Positions 51,481-61,299 are shown, counted from the first letter of the stretch. The stretch is DNA of 64,000 nt from Pseudomonas mediterranea CFBP 5447 (GCF_000774145.1 NZ_KN322983.1:776538-840537); one strand, 5' to 3'. The notes: generated from the letters alone by a model not told the origin. Made by a program: numbers and translations.

Positions 51481-51918
51481 ATGACGCTTTTATTGGCACG
51501 GACGCTGGTCGCGGTGTTTGCGACCATCAGTTTGATTCATTTGTACTGGGCTCTGGGTGGACGCTGGGCGGCCCAGGCAGTGGTTCCCCAGGTCCCGGTC
51601 AAGCAGGGTGACATCCTGCGCCCGGCGTTCGACCCCTCGGGCTGGTTGACCCTGCTGGTGGCCCTGGCGCTACTGTTCATCGCCGTGTTGGTGTGCCTGC
51701 GCGGCGGCCTGCTGGCGCCGCCTGTCACCCATCGCGCGCTGCAATGGCTGATCAGTGCGATTGCCTTGCTGATGTTCGCCCGGGCCATTGGCGAGTCGAA
51801 CCTGGTGGGCTTTTTCAAGGAGTTCAAGGAGTCCACCTTCGCCCGGCTCGACACCTGGGTCTATTCGCCGCTGTGCGTCGTGCTGGGCGCCGGGTTGCTG
51901 GCGGTGGCCTGGGCCTGA
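51481..51918 (+). CDS. DUF3995-family membrane protein
   Basis: A 145-residue protein with four hydrophobic segments (about 3-23, 57-77, 86-104, 122-143). LIHLYWALGGRWA at the N-terminus is the DUF3995 signature. Function unknown. AGGAGG lies ten bases upstream of the ATG. Confidence 0.82.
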   Translation: MTLLLARTLVAVFATISLIHLYWALGGRWAAQAVVPQVPVKQGDILRPAFDPSGWLTLLVALALLFIAVLVCLRGGLLAPPVTHRALQWLISAIALLMFARAIGESNLVGFFKEFKESTFARLDTWVYSPLCVVLGAGLLAVAWA

Positions 51919-51952
51919 AACACAGCATTACTGGTGTGGCGAGGGAGATTTT

Positions 51953-52043
51953 GTGGGAGCACAGCTTGCTCGCGATTGCGGTAAGTCAGTCAGCAACAAT
52001 GTTGACTGGTCTGTTGCGATCGCGAGCAAGCTTTGCTCCTACA
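51953..52043. repeat. REPIN next to a truncated second-type REP
   Basis: A facing GTGGGAGC(N)AGCTTGCTCGCGAT pair directly preceded by GTGGCGAGGGAGATTT (51935-51950), the broken start of the other REP family. Confidence 0.85.
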
Positions 52044-52063
52044 GGTTTGCACCGTCTGATCCT

Positions 52064-52414
52064 TCACTGACGCCGGCTACTCACTTCCGCCGGCACATCA
52101 TCCCCGGCCATGCGCTTGCGGAACAACGCCGCCCGGGCCAGCAACAGGGTGGTCACCGGTACGGTGATGGACAGCAGGATCGGTATCAGCCAGGCGTGCA
52201 GCACCGGCCCGGACTTGAGTGCCGAAAAATAAACGATCGAGGCCAGCGCCACGCACCAGGCCCCCAGTGTCGAGGCCAGGGCCGGTGGATGCATGCGCTG
52301 AAAATAATCTTTCAAGCGTACCAGGCCGATGGCTCCGACCAGGGCGAACAGGCTGCCGAGTACCAACAGGAGCGCCACCGGGATCTCGATCCAGAGCGAC
52401 AATTGCCCGGTCAT
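52064..52414 (-). CDS. mrpG: Mrp-type cation/proton antiporter subunit G
   Basis: A 116-residue membrane protein with three helices. IGLVRLKDYFQRMHPPALASTLG is the MnhG/PhaG signature. Last gene of the six-gene operon; its ATG overlaps the mrpF stop by four bases. Confidence 0.93.
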   Translation of the reverse strand: MTGQLSLWIEIPVALLLVLGSLFALVGAIGLVRLKDYFQRMHPPALASTLGAWCVALASIVYFSALKSGPVLHAWLIPILLSITVPVTTLLLARAALFRKRMAGDDVPAEVSSRRQ

Positions 52415-52689
52415 TCGATCACCTCGCCACGCAGCAGGAACTTGGCCAGGGCAAACGAGCCGACGAAGCCGAACAGGGCGATCAGCAGCGCCGCCTCGAA
52501 GTAGGTGTCACTGGCGTAGCGAATGCCCAGCACCAGCATCATCAGCATCGCCACGATGTACAGGTAGTCCAGGGCCAGGACCCGGTCTTGCGCCGACGGC
52601 CCCTTGAACAGCCGCAACAGGGTCAGCACCAGCGCCAGGGAGAACAGGAACAGACTCAGCAGAATCGCATTGGACAGCAACGGACTCAT
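52411..52689 (-). CDS. mrpF: Mrp-type cation/proton antiporter subunit F
   Basis: A 92-residue protein with three hydrophobic segments and the family motif GPSAQDRVLALDYLY. Overlaps mrpE and mrpG by four bases at each end, so translation of all three is probably coupled. Confidence 0.93.
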   Translation of the reverse strand: MSPLLSNAILLSLFLFSLALVLTLLRLFKGPSAQDRVLALDYLYIVAMLMMLVLGIRYASDTYFEAALLIALFGFVGSFALAKFLLRGEVIE

Positions 52690-53174
52690 TCGAAAATCTC
52701 CATCAGGGGCCGCTCATAAGTGGCCTTGAAATGCGCGATGAACGACGCTTCGTCTTCCAGATCGAACACATGCATCAGCAGGATGCGGCGATCCAGCGCC
52801 AGTTCCGACCAGACCGTTCCGGGGATCACCGTGGTGATCATCGACAACGCCGCCAGGCCGTTGGCGTCGTGCAGGTCCAGCGGTACCTTGACGAACCGCG
52901 AGCGCGGCGGGCGTCGACCGGCGTTCAGCACGCCCCGGGCCACCGCCAGATTGGACACCAGCACATCGCGTCCCACCAGCAGGAACAGCCGCAGCACCAC
53001 CCAGGGGCGGCGGATACGAATGGGCCGTGGCCGCAACGGGCGCATCATCAGCGGTGCCAGGAAGCCCAGCGCCGCCCCCAGCAGCAGGTGCCCGGCGCTG
53101 AGGGACAGATTCAACAGTAGCCACAGCGCCCAGAGTGCCAGGGACAACCATGGCGCGGGAAACAGGCGCTTCAT
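52686..53174 (-). CDS. mrpE: Mrp-type cation/proton antiporter subunit E
   Basis: A 162-residue subunit. Two N-terminal helices (about 8-45) are followed by LRLFLLVGRDVLVSNLAVARGVL and a soluble C-terminal part with ALSMITTVIPGTVWSEL, typical of MnhE/PhaE. The ATG at 53174 overlaps the mrpD stop (ATGA); a longer frame upstream is out of register with any Mrp sequence. Confidence 0.92.
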   Translation of the reverse strand: MKRLFPAPWLSLALWALWLLLNLSLSAGHLLLGAALGFLAPLMMRPLRPRPIRIRRPWVVLRLFLLVGRDVLVSNLAVARGVLNAGRRPPRSRFVKVPLDLHDANGLAALSMITTVIPGTVWSELALDRRILLMHVFDLEDEASFIAHFKATYERPLMEIFE

Positions 53175-54856
53175 GGCTGCACCTCCGGCACGGCACTGAT
53201 GGCATCGGGGCCGGGGACGCTGCGGGTGCCGAGCACCGACATCACGTAATGCTCCGGCGTGTTCAGCGCGTTGGCGGCGTCCTGGGTGTAGCGCAGCAGG
53301 AGGTCGGCCTTGAACGTCAAGGCGATGCCCAGGCCGAGCAGTGCAAGGATTGGCAGGCACTCGAACGGCCGCAGCAGCGGCGAGGGTCGCTCCTGCGGGG
53401 TCCAGAAGCGCTGGATACCCAGGCGCGAGAAAGCGATCAACGAGGCCAGCCCGGACAGGATCAACAACGCCAGCAGGCCCCAGGCCTGGGGCGACACCGG
53501 CTGGCCGGCGTCGGCTCCGAGCCCCTGGGGATTGAGCAAGGCGTTCAACAGCCCCAGTTTGCCGATGAATCCCGACAGCGGCGGCATGCCGACGATCAAC
53601 AGCGCACAGGCAATGAAACTCAGGCCGAGGAAGGCCATGGTCCAGGGAATCACTTGCCCGACCACGGCTTTCTGCTCATCGTCGAGGTTGGTGCCCCTGG
53701 GCGGTTGCAGGGATTCCAGCGGTCGCGGCAAGGTGTCGAGGTCGTCCTCCAGCGACAGGTCATTGGCCGAACGCGAGCGTTCGATCAACTCGGCCAGCAG
53801 GAATAGCGCGCACAGCGCCAGGGTCGAACTCACCAGATAGAACAGCGCGGCGCCCACCAGGTTCGGCTGGGCGAAGCCGATGGCCGACAACAGGATGCCC
53901 GCCGATACCAGGATACTCAGGCTGGCCATGCGCTCCAGGCGCTGGGCCGCCAGGATGGCGATGGCCGCGCAGACGATGGTCGCCATGCCGCCATAGATCA
54001 GCCAGTCGCCGCCAAAGTACGCCGAAGCGCCGGCCTGGCCGGAGAACAGCAAGGTCCACAAGCGCAAGATCGTGTAGATGCCCACCTTGGTCATGATCGC
54101 GAACAGCGCTGCCACGGGGGCACTGGCGGCGCTATAGGCCGGCACCAGCCAGAAGTTCAGTGGCCACATGCCGGCCTTGGCCAGGAACGCCACGGCGAGG
54201 ATCGCCGCCCCCGCATGCAGCAGGCCCCGATCGGCTTCCGGCACCAGAGGCACTTTCAGCGCCAGGTCGGCCATGTTCAGGGTACCGGTGACACCATAGA
54301 TCAGCGCCGCGCCGATCAGAAACAGCGACGAGGCCAGCAGGTTGATCGAGATGTAGTGCAGGCCCGACGACACCCGTGCCCGCCCCGAGCCATGCAGCAG
54401 CAAGCCGTAGGACGCGGCCAGCAACACCTCGAAAAACACGAACAGGTTGAACAGGTCCCCGGTGAGGAAGGCGCCATAGAGGCCCATCAGCTGGATCTGG
54501 AATAAGGCATGGAAACTCGCCCCGGCGCCGTGCCAGCGGGCCATGGCGAACAGCAGGGCGCTGACGCCGATGATGCCGGTCAACACCAGCATCAGTGCCG
54601 ACAGGCGGTCCACCACCAGGACGATGCCGAACGGTGCCTGCCAGTTGCCCGGCAGGTACACGCCGATGGAGGCGGGCAGGGCCTGGTCCTGGGTCCAATA
54701 CAGCAACAATACCGCAACGCCCAGGCCCAGCAGGCTGGAGAACAGATTGATCCGTGCCTTGAGCGCGCGGTGTTTTTCCCCCAGCATCAGCATCAACGCG
54801 GCGGTGAGCAGCGGCAGGAGGATGGGCGCGGCGATCAGATGGGGCGTCAACATCAT
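53171..54856 (-). CDS. mrpD: Mrp-type cation/proton antiporter subunit D
   Basis: A 561-residue proton-channel subunit homologous to the NuoM/NuoN subunits of complex I. Fourteen or so helices are visible; LTGDLFNLFVFFEVLL holds the conserved membrane glutamate, and FLAKAGMWPLNFWLVPAY the conserved lysine. An unusual hydrophilic segment at about 365-405 (SRSANDLSLEDDLDTLPRPL) lies between helices. The start at 54856 overlaps the mrpC stop. Confidence 0.93.
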   Translation of the reverse strand: MMLTPHLIAAPILLPLLTAALMLMLGEKHRALKARINLFSSLLGLGVAVLLLYWTQDQALPASIGVYLPGNWQAPFGIVLVVDRLSALMLVLTGIIGVSALLFAMARWHGAGASFHALFQIQLMGLYGAFLTGDLFNLFVFFEVLLAASYGLLLHGSGRARVSSGLHYISINLLASSLFLIGAALIYGVTGTLNMADLALKVPLVPEADRGLLHAGAAILAVAFLAKAGMWPLNFWLVPAYSAASAPVAALFAIMTKVGIYTILRLWTLLFSGQAGASAYFGGDWLIYGGMATIVCAAIAILAAQRLERMASLSILVSAGILLSAIGFAQPNLVGAALFYLVSSTLALCALFLLAELIERSRSANDLSLEDDLDTLPRPLESLQPPRGTNLDDEQKAVVGQVIPWTMAFLGLSFIACALLIVGMPPLSGFIGKLGLLNALLNPQGLGADAGQPVSPQAWGLLALLILSGLASLIAFSRLGIQRFWTPQERPSPLLRPFECLPILALLGLGIALTFKADLLLRYTQDAANALNTPEHYVMSVLGTRSVPGPDAISAVPEVQP

Positions 54857-55197
54857 TCCCTGGGCTCCCGGCCGTCCACATGGTCGGTGCCGGTCAGGCC
54901 CCGGGAGGCCAGCAATACCACCAGGAACAGCGCGGTCATGGCGAAGCTGATGACGATGGCGGTCAACACCAGGGCCTGGGGCAGCGGGTCGGTATAGTGC
55001 AGCAGGTCCTGGGGTACGCCGTCCTTGATGATCGGCTCCTTGCCGATGAACAGGCTGCCCATGCTGAAGATGAACAGGTTGACGCCATAGGACAGCAGGC
55101 ACAGGCCCATGACCACTTGGAAGGTCCGCGGCCGCAGCAGCAGCCAGACGCCGGAGGCGGCCAGGACGCCGATTGCTATAGCGATGACTTCTTCCAT
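54853..55197 (-). CDS. mrpC: Mrp-type cation/proton antiporter subunit C
   Basis: A 114-residue NuoK-like subunit with three helices. LLRPRTFQVVMGLCLLSYGVNLF and DPLPQALVLTAIVI are MnhC/PhaC features. Overlaps the mrpA stop by one base and mrpD by four. Confidence 0.94.
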   Translation of the reverse strand: MEEVIAIAIGVLAASGVWLLLRPRTFQVVMGLCLLSYGVNLFIFSMGSLFIGKEPIIKDGVPQDLLHYTDPLPQALVLTAIVISFAMTALFLVVLLASRGLTGTDHVDGREPRE

Positions 55198-58121
55198 CAG
55201 GTGGTGGCTCCTTTGAGAGGGGCGGCGGCTTTGGACTGCAGGGCCGGCTTGTGGGCCCGCACCGACTGGTGCGCCAGCGCGGTGAGGATCAGCAGTGTCG
55301 AGCCGACCACCACGGCATATACGCCGATGTCGAAGAACAGTGCGCTGGCCAGGTGCATGTCACCCAGCAGCGGTACTTTCAAATGCCAGGTGTGAGTGGT
55401 GAGGAACGGATAGCCCACGGCCATCGCCCCCAGCCCCGTCGCCGTAGCGAACAGCAACCCGGTACCCATCCAGCGCAGCGGCCGCAGGCTCATTTGCGCC
55501 TCGACCCACTGGGTGCCGGCCACCATGTATTGCAGGATGAACGCCACCGACATCACCAGCCCGGCCACGAAGCCGCCACCCGGTTGGTTGTGGCCGCGCA
55601 TGAACAGGTAGAACGACACCACCAGGGCAATCGGCAGCAGCAGCCGCACCAGCACCGAGGGCACCATCATGAAGCCCAATGCGGTATCGCTGGCGTGTCG
55701 CGGGTTGACCAGGTCGGTGACCACGTCCGGCGCGAGCAGGCGCTGCTGCGCCGGCAACTGCATGCTTTCCTTCGGCGGCCGGAAACGCCGTAGCAGGGCA
55801 AACACGGCCAGGGCCACTGCCACCAGCACGGTGATTTCCCCCAGGGTGTCGAAGCCGCGGAAATCCACCAGCATCACGTTCACCACGTTGCTGCCGCCGC
55901 CTTCGGGCAGGGCCCGGCTGAGGTAGAACGAAGAAATGTCGTTGGGCGTCTGGCGCGTCAGCATCGCATAGGACAGCAGCGCCATGCCGCCGCCTACTGC
56001 GCCGGACAACAGCAAGTCCCGCAGGCGACGGATCCGCGCGCGCCGTTCGCTGTTGGGCCGCGGCGATGCGTCCTCGATCCGCCGCGGCAGCCAGCGCAGG
56101 CCCAGCAGGATCAGCACCGTGGTCACCACTTCCACCACCAGTTGCGTCAGGGCCAGGTCGGGGGCGGAGAACCAGACGAAGGTCACGCAGGTCATCAGGC
56201 CGCAGACGCTGACCATGGTCAGGGCCGCGAGACGGTGATACTTGGCCTGCCACGCCGCGCCCAGGGCGCAGGCAATGGCCAGCAGCCAGAGGATGACGAA
56301 GACGATGGAGCCGGGGATCTTCGGCCGGTCGCCCCAGACCAGCGAGCCGTGCAGCATCGGGATCAGCCCGGCCAGCACCGCAACCAGCACCAGCAGGAAC
56401 AACTGGGCCTGGAGGCGCCGGGTGCTGATCAGTCGTTCCAGTCGCCGGCCGAGGCGCATCGTCAGCACCAGGCTGCGCTCGAACAGCCGCTTGCCGCTGA
56501 ACCGGCCAATGAAGGGCGTGAGGGTGATCTGCCCGCGCTTGAATTGCTTGCGCAGCAGCAGGTACAGCACGACGCCGCCGGACATGGCCGCCAGGCTCAT
56601 GATCATCGGAGCATTGAGGCCATGCCAGATCGCCAGGCTATATTCGGGCAGGGCGCCGCCCACGACCGGCAGCGCGGCCGCCGCCAGCAAGGAGCCGACC
56701 ACCTGGGCCGGGAAAATCCCCACCAGCAGGCAGGTGAACACCAGCAGTTCCACCGGCGCGCGCATCCAGCGCGGCGGTTCGTGGGGGGTATGGGGCAGGT
56801 CGGTGGCCGTCGGGCCGAAGAACACATCCACGGTGAAGCGCAGGGAGTAGGCGACGCTGAAGGTGCCGGCGATGGTGGCAATGATCGGTAGCGCCAGCTC
56901 GACCCAGGCCGTGGCGGAAATGAACACCGTCTCGGCGAAGAACATTTCCTTGGAAAGAAAACCGTTGAGCAGCGGCACCCCGGCCATCGCCGCGCTGGCG
57001 ACCATCGCCAGTGTCGCCGTGAAGGGAATCAATCGCACCAGGCCGCTGAGCTTGCGGATGTCCCGGGTGCCGCTTTCATGGTCGATGATCCCCGCAGCCA
57101 TGAACAGCGAGGCCTTGAAAGTGGCGTGGTTGAGAATGTGGAACACCGCCGCGACCGCCGCCAGCGGGCTGTTCAGGCCCAGCAGCAGGGTGATCAATCC
57201 CAGGTGGCTGATGGTGGAATAGGCCAGCAACCCCTTGAGGTCATTCTGGAACATTGCGCAGTAGGCACCCAGCAACAGCGTACAGGCCCCCGCACCGCCG
57301 ACGATGTAGAACCATTGTTCGCTGCCCGACAGCGACGGCCACAACCGTGCCAGCAGGAATACCCCGGCCTTGACCATGGTCGCCGAGTGCAGATAGGCCG
57401 AGACCGGGGTGGGCGCGGCCATGGCGTGGGGCAGCCAGAAATGGAACGGGAACTGGGCGCTTTTGCTCAGGGCGCCAATCAGGATCAGCGGCAGCAGGAC
57501 GGGGTAGAGGGCATGGGCCCGGATCAGATCGCCGGCCGCCAGGACCTTGTCCAGCTCATAACTGCCCACCACGTGACCGAGCAGCAGCACCCCGGCCAAC
57601 AGGCACAGCCCGCCGGCCCCGGTCACCATCAAGGCCATGTAGGCGCCGCGCCGGGCATCGGCGCGGTGATGCCAGTAGCCGATCAACAGGAACGAGAACA
57701 GGCTGGTCAGTTCCCAGAAAAACACCATCTGGATCAGGTTGCCGGAGATCACCAGCCCGAGCATGGCGCCCATGAATGCCAGGAAGAACGCGAAGAAGCG
57801 CGGCACCGGATCTTCCGGTGACATGTAATAGCGGGCGTACAACGACACCAACGTACCGATGCCCAGCACCAGCAACGAAAACAACCAGGCAAACCCGTCC
57901 AGCCGCAGCACGAAGTTCAGGCCCAGGCTGGGCAACCAGAAATACTCCTCACGGATCACGCCGCCGTTGACGATCTGTGGGTAGAACAAGGCCACCTGAA
58001 CGGTGCCGACCAGCGCGATGAGGCCTGCCAGCAGCGATTCGGCGTTACGGGCGTTATGCGGCAGCAGCGCCGCGACACAGCTGCCGACGAAGGGCAAAAG
58101 CAATAGAACTATCAGTGACAT
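55197..58121 (-). CDS. mrpA: Mrp-type cation/proton antiporter fused subunit A/B
   Basis: A 974-residue NuoL-like protein. The first 500 residues are the proton-pumping part (FFWELTSLFSFLLIGYW with the key glutamate, ALSKSAQFPFHFWLPHAM with the lysine). The C-terminal 250 residues contain the MnhB domain (NQPGGGFVAGLVMSVAFILQY). This A-B fusion is the group 2 Mrp arrangement (PhaAB type) and explains why no separate mrpB exists. First gene of the operon, which exchanges Na+ or K+ for protons. Confidence 0.94.
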   Translation of the reverse strand: MSLIVLLLLPFVGSCVAALLPHNARNAESLLAGLIALVGTVQVALFYPQIVNGGVIREEYFWLPSLGLNFVLRLDGFAWLFSLLVLGIGTLVSLYARYYMSPEDPVPRFFAFFLAFMGAMLGLVISGNLIQMVFFWELTSLFSFLLIGYWHHRADARRGAYMALMVTGAGGLCLLAGVLLLGHVVGSYELDKVLAAGDLIRAHALYPVLLPLILIGALSKSAQFPFHFWLPHAMAAPTPVSAYLHSATMVKAGVFLLARLWPSLSGSEQWFYIVGGAGACTLLLGAYCAMFQNDLKGLLAYSTISHLGLITLLLGLNSPLAAVAAVFHILNHATFKASLFMAAGIIDHESGTRDIRKLSGLVRLIPFTATLAMVASAAMAGVPLLNGFLSKEMFFAETVFISATAWVELALPIIATIAGTFSVAYSLRFTVDVFFGPTATDLPHTPHEPPRWMRAPVELLVFTCLLVGIFPAQVVGSLLAAAALPVVGGALPEYSLAIWHGLNAPMIMSLAAMSGGVVLYLLLRKQFKRGQITLTPFIGRFSGKRLFERSLVLTMRLGRRLERLISTRRLQAQLFLLVLVAVLAGLIPMLHGSLVWGDRPKIPGSIVFVILWLLAIACALGAAWQAKYHRLAALTMVSVCGLMTCVTFVWFSAPDLALTQLVVEVVTTVLILLGLRWLPRRIEDASPRPNSERRARIRRLRDLLLSGAVGGGMALLSYAMLTRQTPNDISSFYLSRALPEGGGSNVVNVMLVDFRGFDTLGEITVLVAVALAVFALLRRFRPPKESMQLPAQQRLLAPDVVTDLVNPRHASDTALGFMMVPSVLVRLLLPIALVVSFYLFMRGHNQPGGGFVAGLVMSVAFILQYMVAGTQWVEAQMSLRPLRWMGTGLLFATATGLGAMAVGYPFLTTHTWHLKVPLLGDMHLASALFFDIGVYAVVVGSTLLILTALAHQSVRAHKPALQSKAAAPLKGATT

Positions 58122-58251
58122 AGGCTTCTATTCGGCGGGAGGTTGCGAGGGATCATACGTGGCGTGGGTCTGATCACCAACCGCGAGGATGTCGCAGAAT
58201 CCTACAAGATAGGTGGAGTTTTCCTGTTTTGCGTTGTTTCAGGGAAAGGCC
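58122..58251. other. Gap between mrpA and the EamA gene
   Basis: 130 bases on the 5' side of mrpA and the 3' side of the EamA gene. It must hold the mrp promoter. I see no clear sigma-70 pair, palindrome or terminator. Confidence 0.4.
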
Positions 58252-59184
58252 TCAACCCTCCCGTTCCAGCACCTTATCCGTCTCGATGGCACTTTTGTTC
58301 CGGGTCTTCAGTTCACTGACAATCACTGCCGCCACGATCAATGCCGCACCAAACAAGGCAATCCCCGGCAACCGCTCGCCCGCCAGGCGCCCCGCAATAC
58401 CGGCCCACACCGGCTCGCCGGCATAGATCAGTGTGGCGCGGGTCGGCGAGACGCTTTTCTGCGCCCAGTTCATCGCCACCTGGATCGCCGCGCTGGCTGC
58501 GCCCAGGCCCACGGCGCTGAACAGCAGCAGCCAGGAGAATCCCGGAACCGCCTCTTGGGTCGGCACGACCATCAGGAACGCCAGCACCGCGGTGCTCGCC
58601 AGTTGCACCACGGTCACCCGGCGTACATCGACCTGGCCGGCGTAGGTACTGATCAGGATGATTTCGGCGGCAATCGCGATGGCGCTGATCAGCGTGGCGA
58701 TTTCGCCGGAACTGAAATTCAGCGATGCGCCGGCGGGGCCTGATAGCAGCATCAGCCCGGTGAACGCCAGCATGATGCCGATGCTCGGCATCAAGCCCGG
58801 CCGCCGGCCCAGTACCAGCCACTGCAACAGCGGCACGAAGGGCACGTAGAGCGCGGTGATGAACGCCGACTGGCTGCTGGGGATGGTTTGCAGGCCGACC
58901 GTCTGCAAACCGTAGCCAAGCATGATCGCCACGCCGATGAAGCAGCCGGCCTTGAGTTCGAACAGGGTCAGGTCCCGTAGATGACGCCAGGAAAACAACG
59001 CGACGAACGCCGCCGCGGCGGCAAAGCGCAAGCCGACGAAAAACATCGGCCCGCTGACGGTCATGGCGTGCTGCACCAACAGGAAAGTACCGCCCCAGAT
59101 CATGGTGATCAGCACCAGCACGCACTCGGCCTTGCTGAGCCGCAGGAAACGGGAGGAAGTTTGAGGGGAGTTCACCGATGCCAT
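58252..59184 (-). CDS. EamA/DMT-family transporter
   Basis: A 310-residue exporter-type membrane protein with ten helices arranged as two EamA repeats (MIWGGTFLLVQHAM near residue 25; SAVGLGAASAAIQVAMNWAQ near 230). The substrate is unknown; family members export amino acids or metabolites. The ATG at 59184 begins MASVNSPQ. It is divergent from an XRE-cupin regulator across 72 bases, so that protein may control it. Confidence 0.86.
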   Translation of the reverse strand: MASVNSPQTSSRFLRLSKAECVLVLITMIWGGTFLLVQHAMTVSGPMFFVGLRFAAAAAFVALFSWRHLRDLTLFELKAGCFIGVAIMLGYGLQTVGLQTIPSSQSAFITALYVPFVPLLQWLVLGRRPGLMPSIGIMLAFTGLMLLSGPAGASLNFSSGEIATLISAIAIAAEIILISTYAGQVDVRRVTVVQLASTAVLAFLMVVPTQEAVPGFSWLLLFSAVGLGAASAAIQVAMNWAQKSVSPTRATLIYAGEPVWAGIAGRLAGERLPGIALFGAALIVAAVIVSELKTRNKSAIETDKVLEREG

Positions 59185-59235
59185 GACCTTGCGCGCCACT
59201 GGAGGGGGACGCACAATGCGTCCGAAGTTGGGCAG

Positions 59236-59241
59236 TATAAT
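59236..59241 (+). promoter_or_regulatory. Consensus -10 box in the EamA/regulator gap
   Basis: A perfect TATAAT 15 bases ahead of the regulator ATG; on the other strand the overlapping TATACT could serve the EamA gene. No convincing -35 is seen for either direction. The predicted regulator leader would be under ten bases. Confidence 0.4.
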
Positions 59242-59256
59242 GCGCAACCTCGATAA

Positions 59257-59832
59257 ATGAGCCATGCCGTGCACAAAGAAAATGGCCAGCGCGCCTCAGT
59301 CCTGCAACACGTCAGCCAGAACGTCCGCCGTCTGCGACACGCCGCGCAGCTCAGCCAGACGGCGCTGGCGCAGCTGTCCGGGGTCAGCCGGCGGATGCTG
59401 GTCGCCATCGAGGCCGGTGAAAAGAATGTCAGCTTGAGCACCCTGGATCGTGTCGCCGAGGCCCTCGACGTAGCCTTCAGCGACTTGATCCAGGCGCCCG
59501 ACGCCCGTGACCCGAGCCGCATCAACGAGCTGGCCTGGGCCGGCGCGATCCCCGGCAGCAAAGCCGTGCTCCTGGCCAAGGCCAACGCCAGTCGCGAAGT
59601 CGAACTGTGGGAGTGGCGCCTGGAGCCTGGCGAACACTATGCTTCTGAACCGGATAACGACGGCTGGAGCGTGCAACTCTATGTATTCGAAGGGTGCCTG
59701 ACGGTGCTGCTGGGCGATGAAGAGCGGCGGATCGGCTCGGGGGAGTTTTTCATGTTTGCCAGCAACCAGCCCCACGCTTATCGCAATGAGGGGCCGGTGG
59801 CGGTGCGATTTGTACGCAACGTAGTGATTTGA
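59257..59832 (+). CDS. XRE-family regulator with C-terminal cupin domain
   Basis: A 191-residue regulator. An HTH_3 domain spans about residues 18-75 (LRHAAQLSQTALAQLSGVSRRMLVAIEAG, two helices plus recognition helix). A cupin fold follows at about 110-190 (LEPGEHYASEPDNDGWSVQL, IGSGEFFMFASNQPHAYRN). Such proteins usually sense a small metabolite in the cupin barrel. No strong ribosome binding site precedes the ATG, consistent with the very short leader predicted. Confidence 0.86.
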   Translation: MSHAVHKENGQRASVLQHVSQNVRRLRHAAQLSQTALAQLSGVSRRMLVAIEAGEKNVSLSTLDRVAEALDVAFSDLIQAPDARDPSRINELAWAGAIPGSKAVLLAKANASREVELWEWRLEPGEHYASEPDNDGWSVQLYVFEGCLTVLLGDEERRIGSGEFFMFASNQPHAYRNEGPVAVRFVRNVVI

Positions 59833-59850
59833 CGCCTGGGGGAGAGCGGT

Positions 59851-61299
59851 ATGGATACAGCGCCGGAGCAACAGGCGAACGACATCGACCGTGAAGCCGA
59901 TGTGGTCATTGTCGGCGGCGGCCTGAGCGGCACCCTGCTGGCGGCGCAATTGCTGCGCCTGCCGGGTCGGCGCAAGGTGCTGATCGTCGAGCCGCGCAGC
60001 GAGCTGGGCCGGGGCGAGGCCTACAGTGCCGTCGAGCTGGGGCACACCTTGAACGGCAATGCGGCGCGGATGAGCGTCGATCCGGACAACGCCGACGACT
60101 TGACCCAATGGCTGACCGCATTCATCGAAGCCGGTGGCTGGCCCGAATCGGACCAGCAGCACGTGCCGATCAGCGAATTGTTCCCACCCCGGGGAATCTT
60201 TGGCCTGTATGTCCAGCAACGCCTGGCCGAAGCCCGTGCGTTGGGGGCGCGAAACGGTTCCACGGCAGAGCATGTGCGCGCGGAAGTGGTGGACGTACAA
60301 CTGGCGGATGACGCAGTGCGGCTGACCTTGGACGATGGCCAACGTTTAAGCGGGCGTTTCGCGGTGCTGGCCACCGGTATGTTCCCGGCGGCACGAACGC
60401 CGCAAACCGAATCCTGCGGCTTGAACGCCGCAGCCCTGGATCCCTGGGATGTGGCTGCGATGCGCCGGCTCGATCCCCAGGCCACGGTGCTGATCATCGG
60501 TTCGGGGCTGACCATGGTCGACGCGGTCGTTTCCCTGGAACAGGCCGGACACCGTGGTCCCATCGAGGTGTTTTCCCGCCATGGGCTGTTGCCGCATGTG
60601 CGTCGCCAACCGCCCACATGGGTGGATTTTCTTGCCGAAGACCCTGGCCTGCGTTCGCCACGCCAACTGATGCGTGCGTTGCGTCATCAGTGCCGCCAGG
60701 CCCAGGCCCAAGGCATCGATTGGCAGGCGCCGCTGGACACGGTACGCGCCCATATCGGGCGTTTGTGGAGCCAGGCCAGCGATGTGCAGCGCCGGCAGTT
60801 CGTGCGGCATGTCCGTCCATGGTGGGAGAGCCATCACCACCGTTCGCCGCCGTTGAGCGCCGAGCTGGTGGCGCGTCTGCACGAAGAAGGGCGGTTGCGG
60901 ATTCAGGCCGCGTCGTTCAAGGGGCTGGTTGAGTCTGCCGAGGGGACAGTGGGGATTCGCATCCGTCGACGCGGCGAGGCCGGGACGAGCGTGGTGCAGG
61001 GCGCTGCGCTGATCAATTCCAGTGGCATCGAATATGACTGGCGACGGGTTGCACGGCCGTTGCCGCAACAGCTGCTGGCCCGCGGCCTGATCCAGCCCGG
61101 CCCGCTGGCCCTGGGCATCGCCGCAAGGCCCGACGGCGCGGTGCTCGACGCCCAAGGTGAGCCCGCCGACCGCCTGTTCGCCATGGGTCCGCCACTGCGC
61201 GGGATGTGGTGGGAAAGTACCGCCGTGACCGATGTGGCGAGCCAGGCGAAGGCGTTGGCGGCGCGGTTGGTTGAGTTGCAGACCCAGGCTTCAAGCTGA
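59851..61299 (+). CDS. FAD/NAD(P)-binding oxidoreductase
   Basis: A 482-residue flavoprotein of the NAD_binding_9 group. DVVIVGGGLSGTLLAAQLL near residue 19 is the FAD site, LGRGEAYS and LNGNAARMSVDPDN follow, and LATGMFPA and VLIIGSGLTMVDA mark the second nucleotide site. GGGGAG lies five bases before the start, 18 bases after the XRE-cupin stop, so the two genes are probably cotranscribed. Substrate unknown. Confidence 0.82.
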   Translation: MDTAPEQQANDIDREADVVIVGGGLSGTLLAAQLLRLPGRRKVLIVEPRSELGRGEAYSAVELGHTLNGNAARMSVDPDNADDLTQWLTAFIEAGGWPESDQQHVPISELFPPRGIFGLYVQQRLAEARALGARNGSTAEHVRAEVVDVQLADDAVRLTLDDGQRLSGRFAVLATGMFPAARTPQTESCGLNAAALDPWDVAAMRRLDPQATVLIIGSGLTMVDAVVSLEQAGHRGPIEVFSRHGLLPHVRRQPPTWVDFLAEDPGLRSPRQLMRALRHQCRQAQAQGIDWQAPLDTVRAHIGRLWSQASDVQRRQFVRHVRPWWESHHHRSPPLSAELVARLHEEGRLRIQAASFKGLVESAEGTVGIRIRRRGEAGTSVVQGAALINSSGIEYDWRRVARPLPQQLLARGLIQPGPLALGIAARPDGAVLDAQGEPADRLFAMGPPLRGMWWESTAVTDVASQAKALAARLVELQTQASS

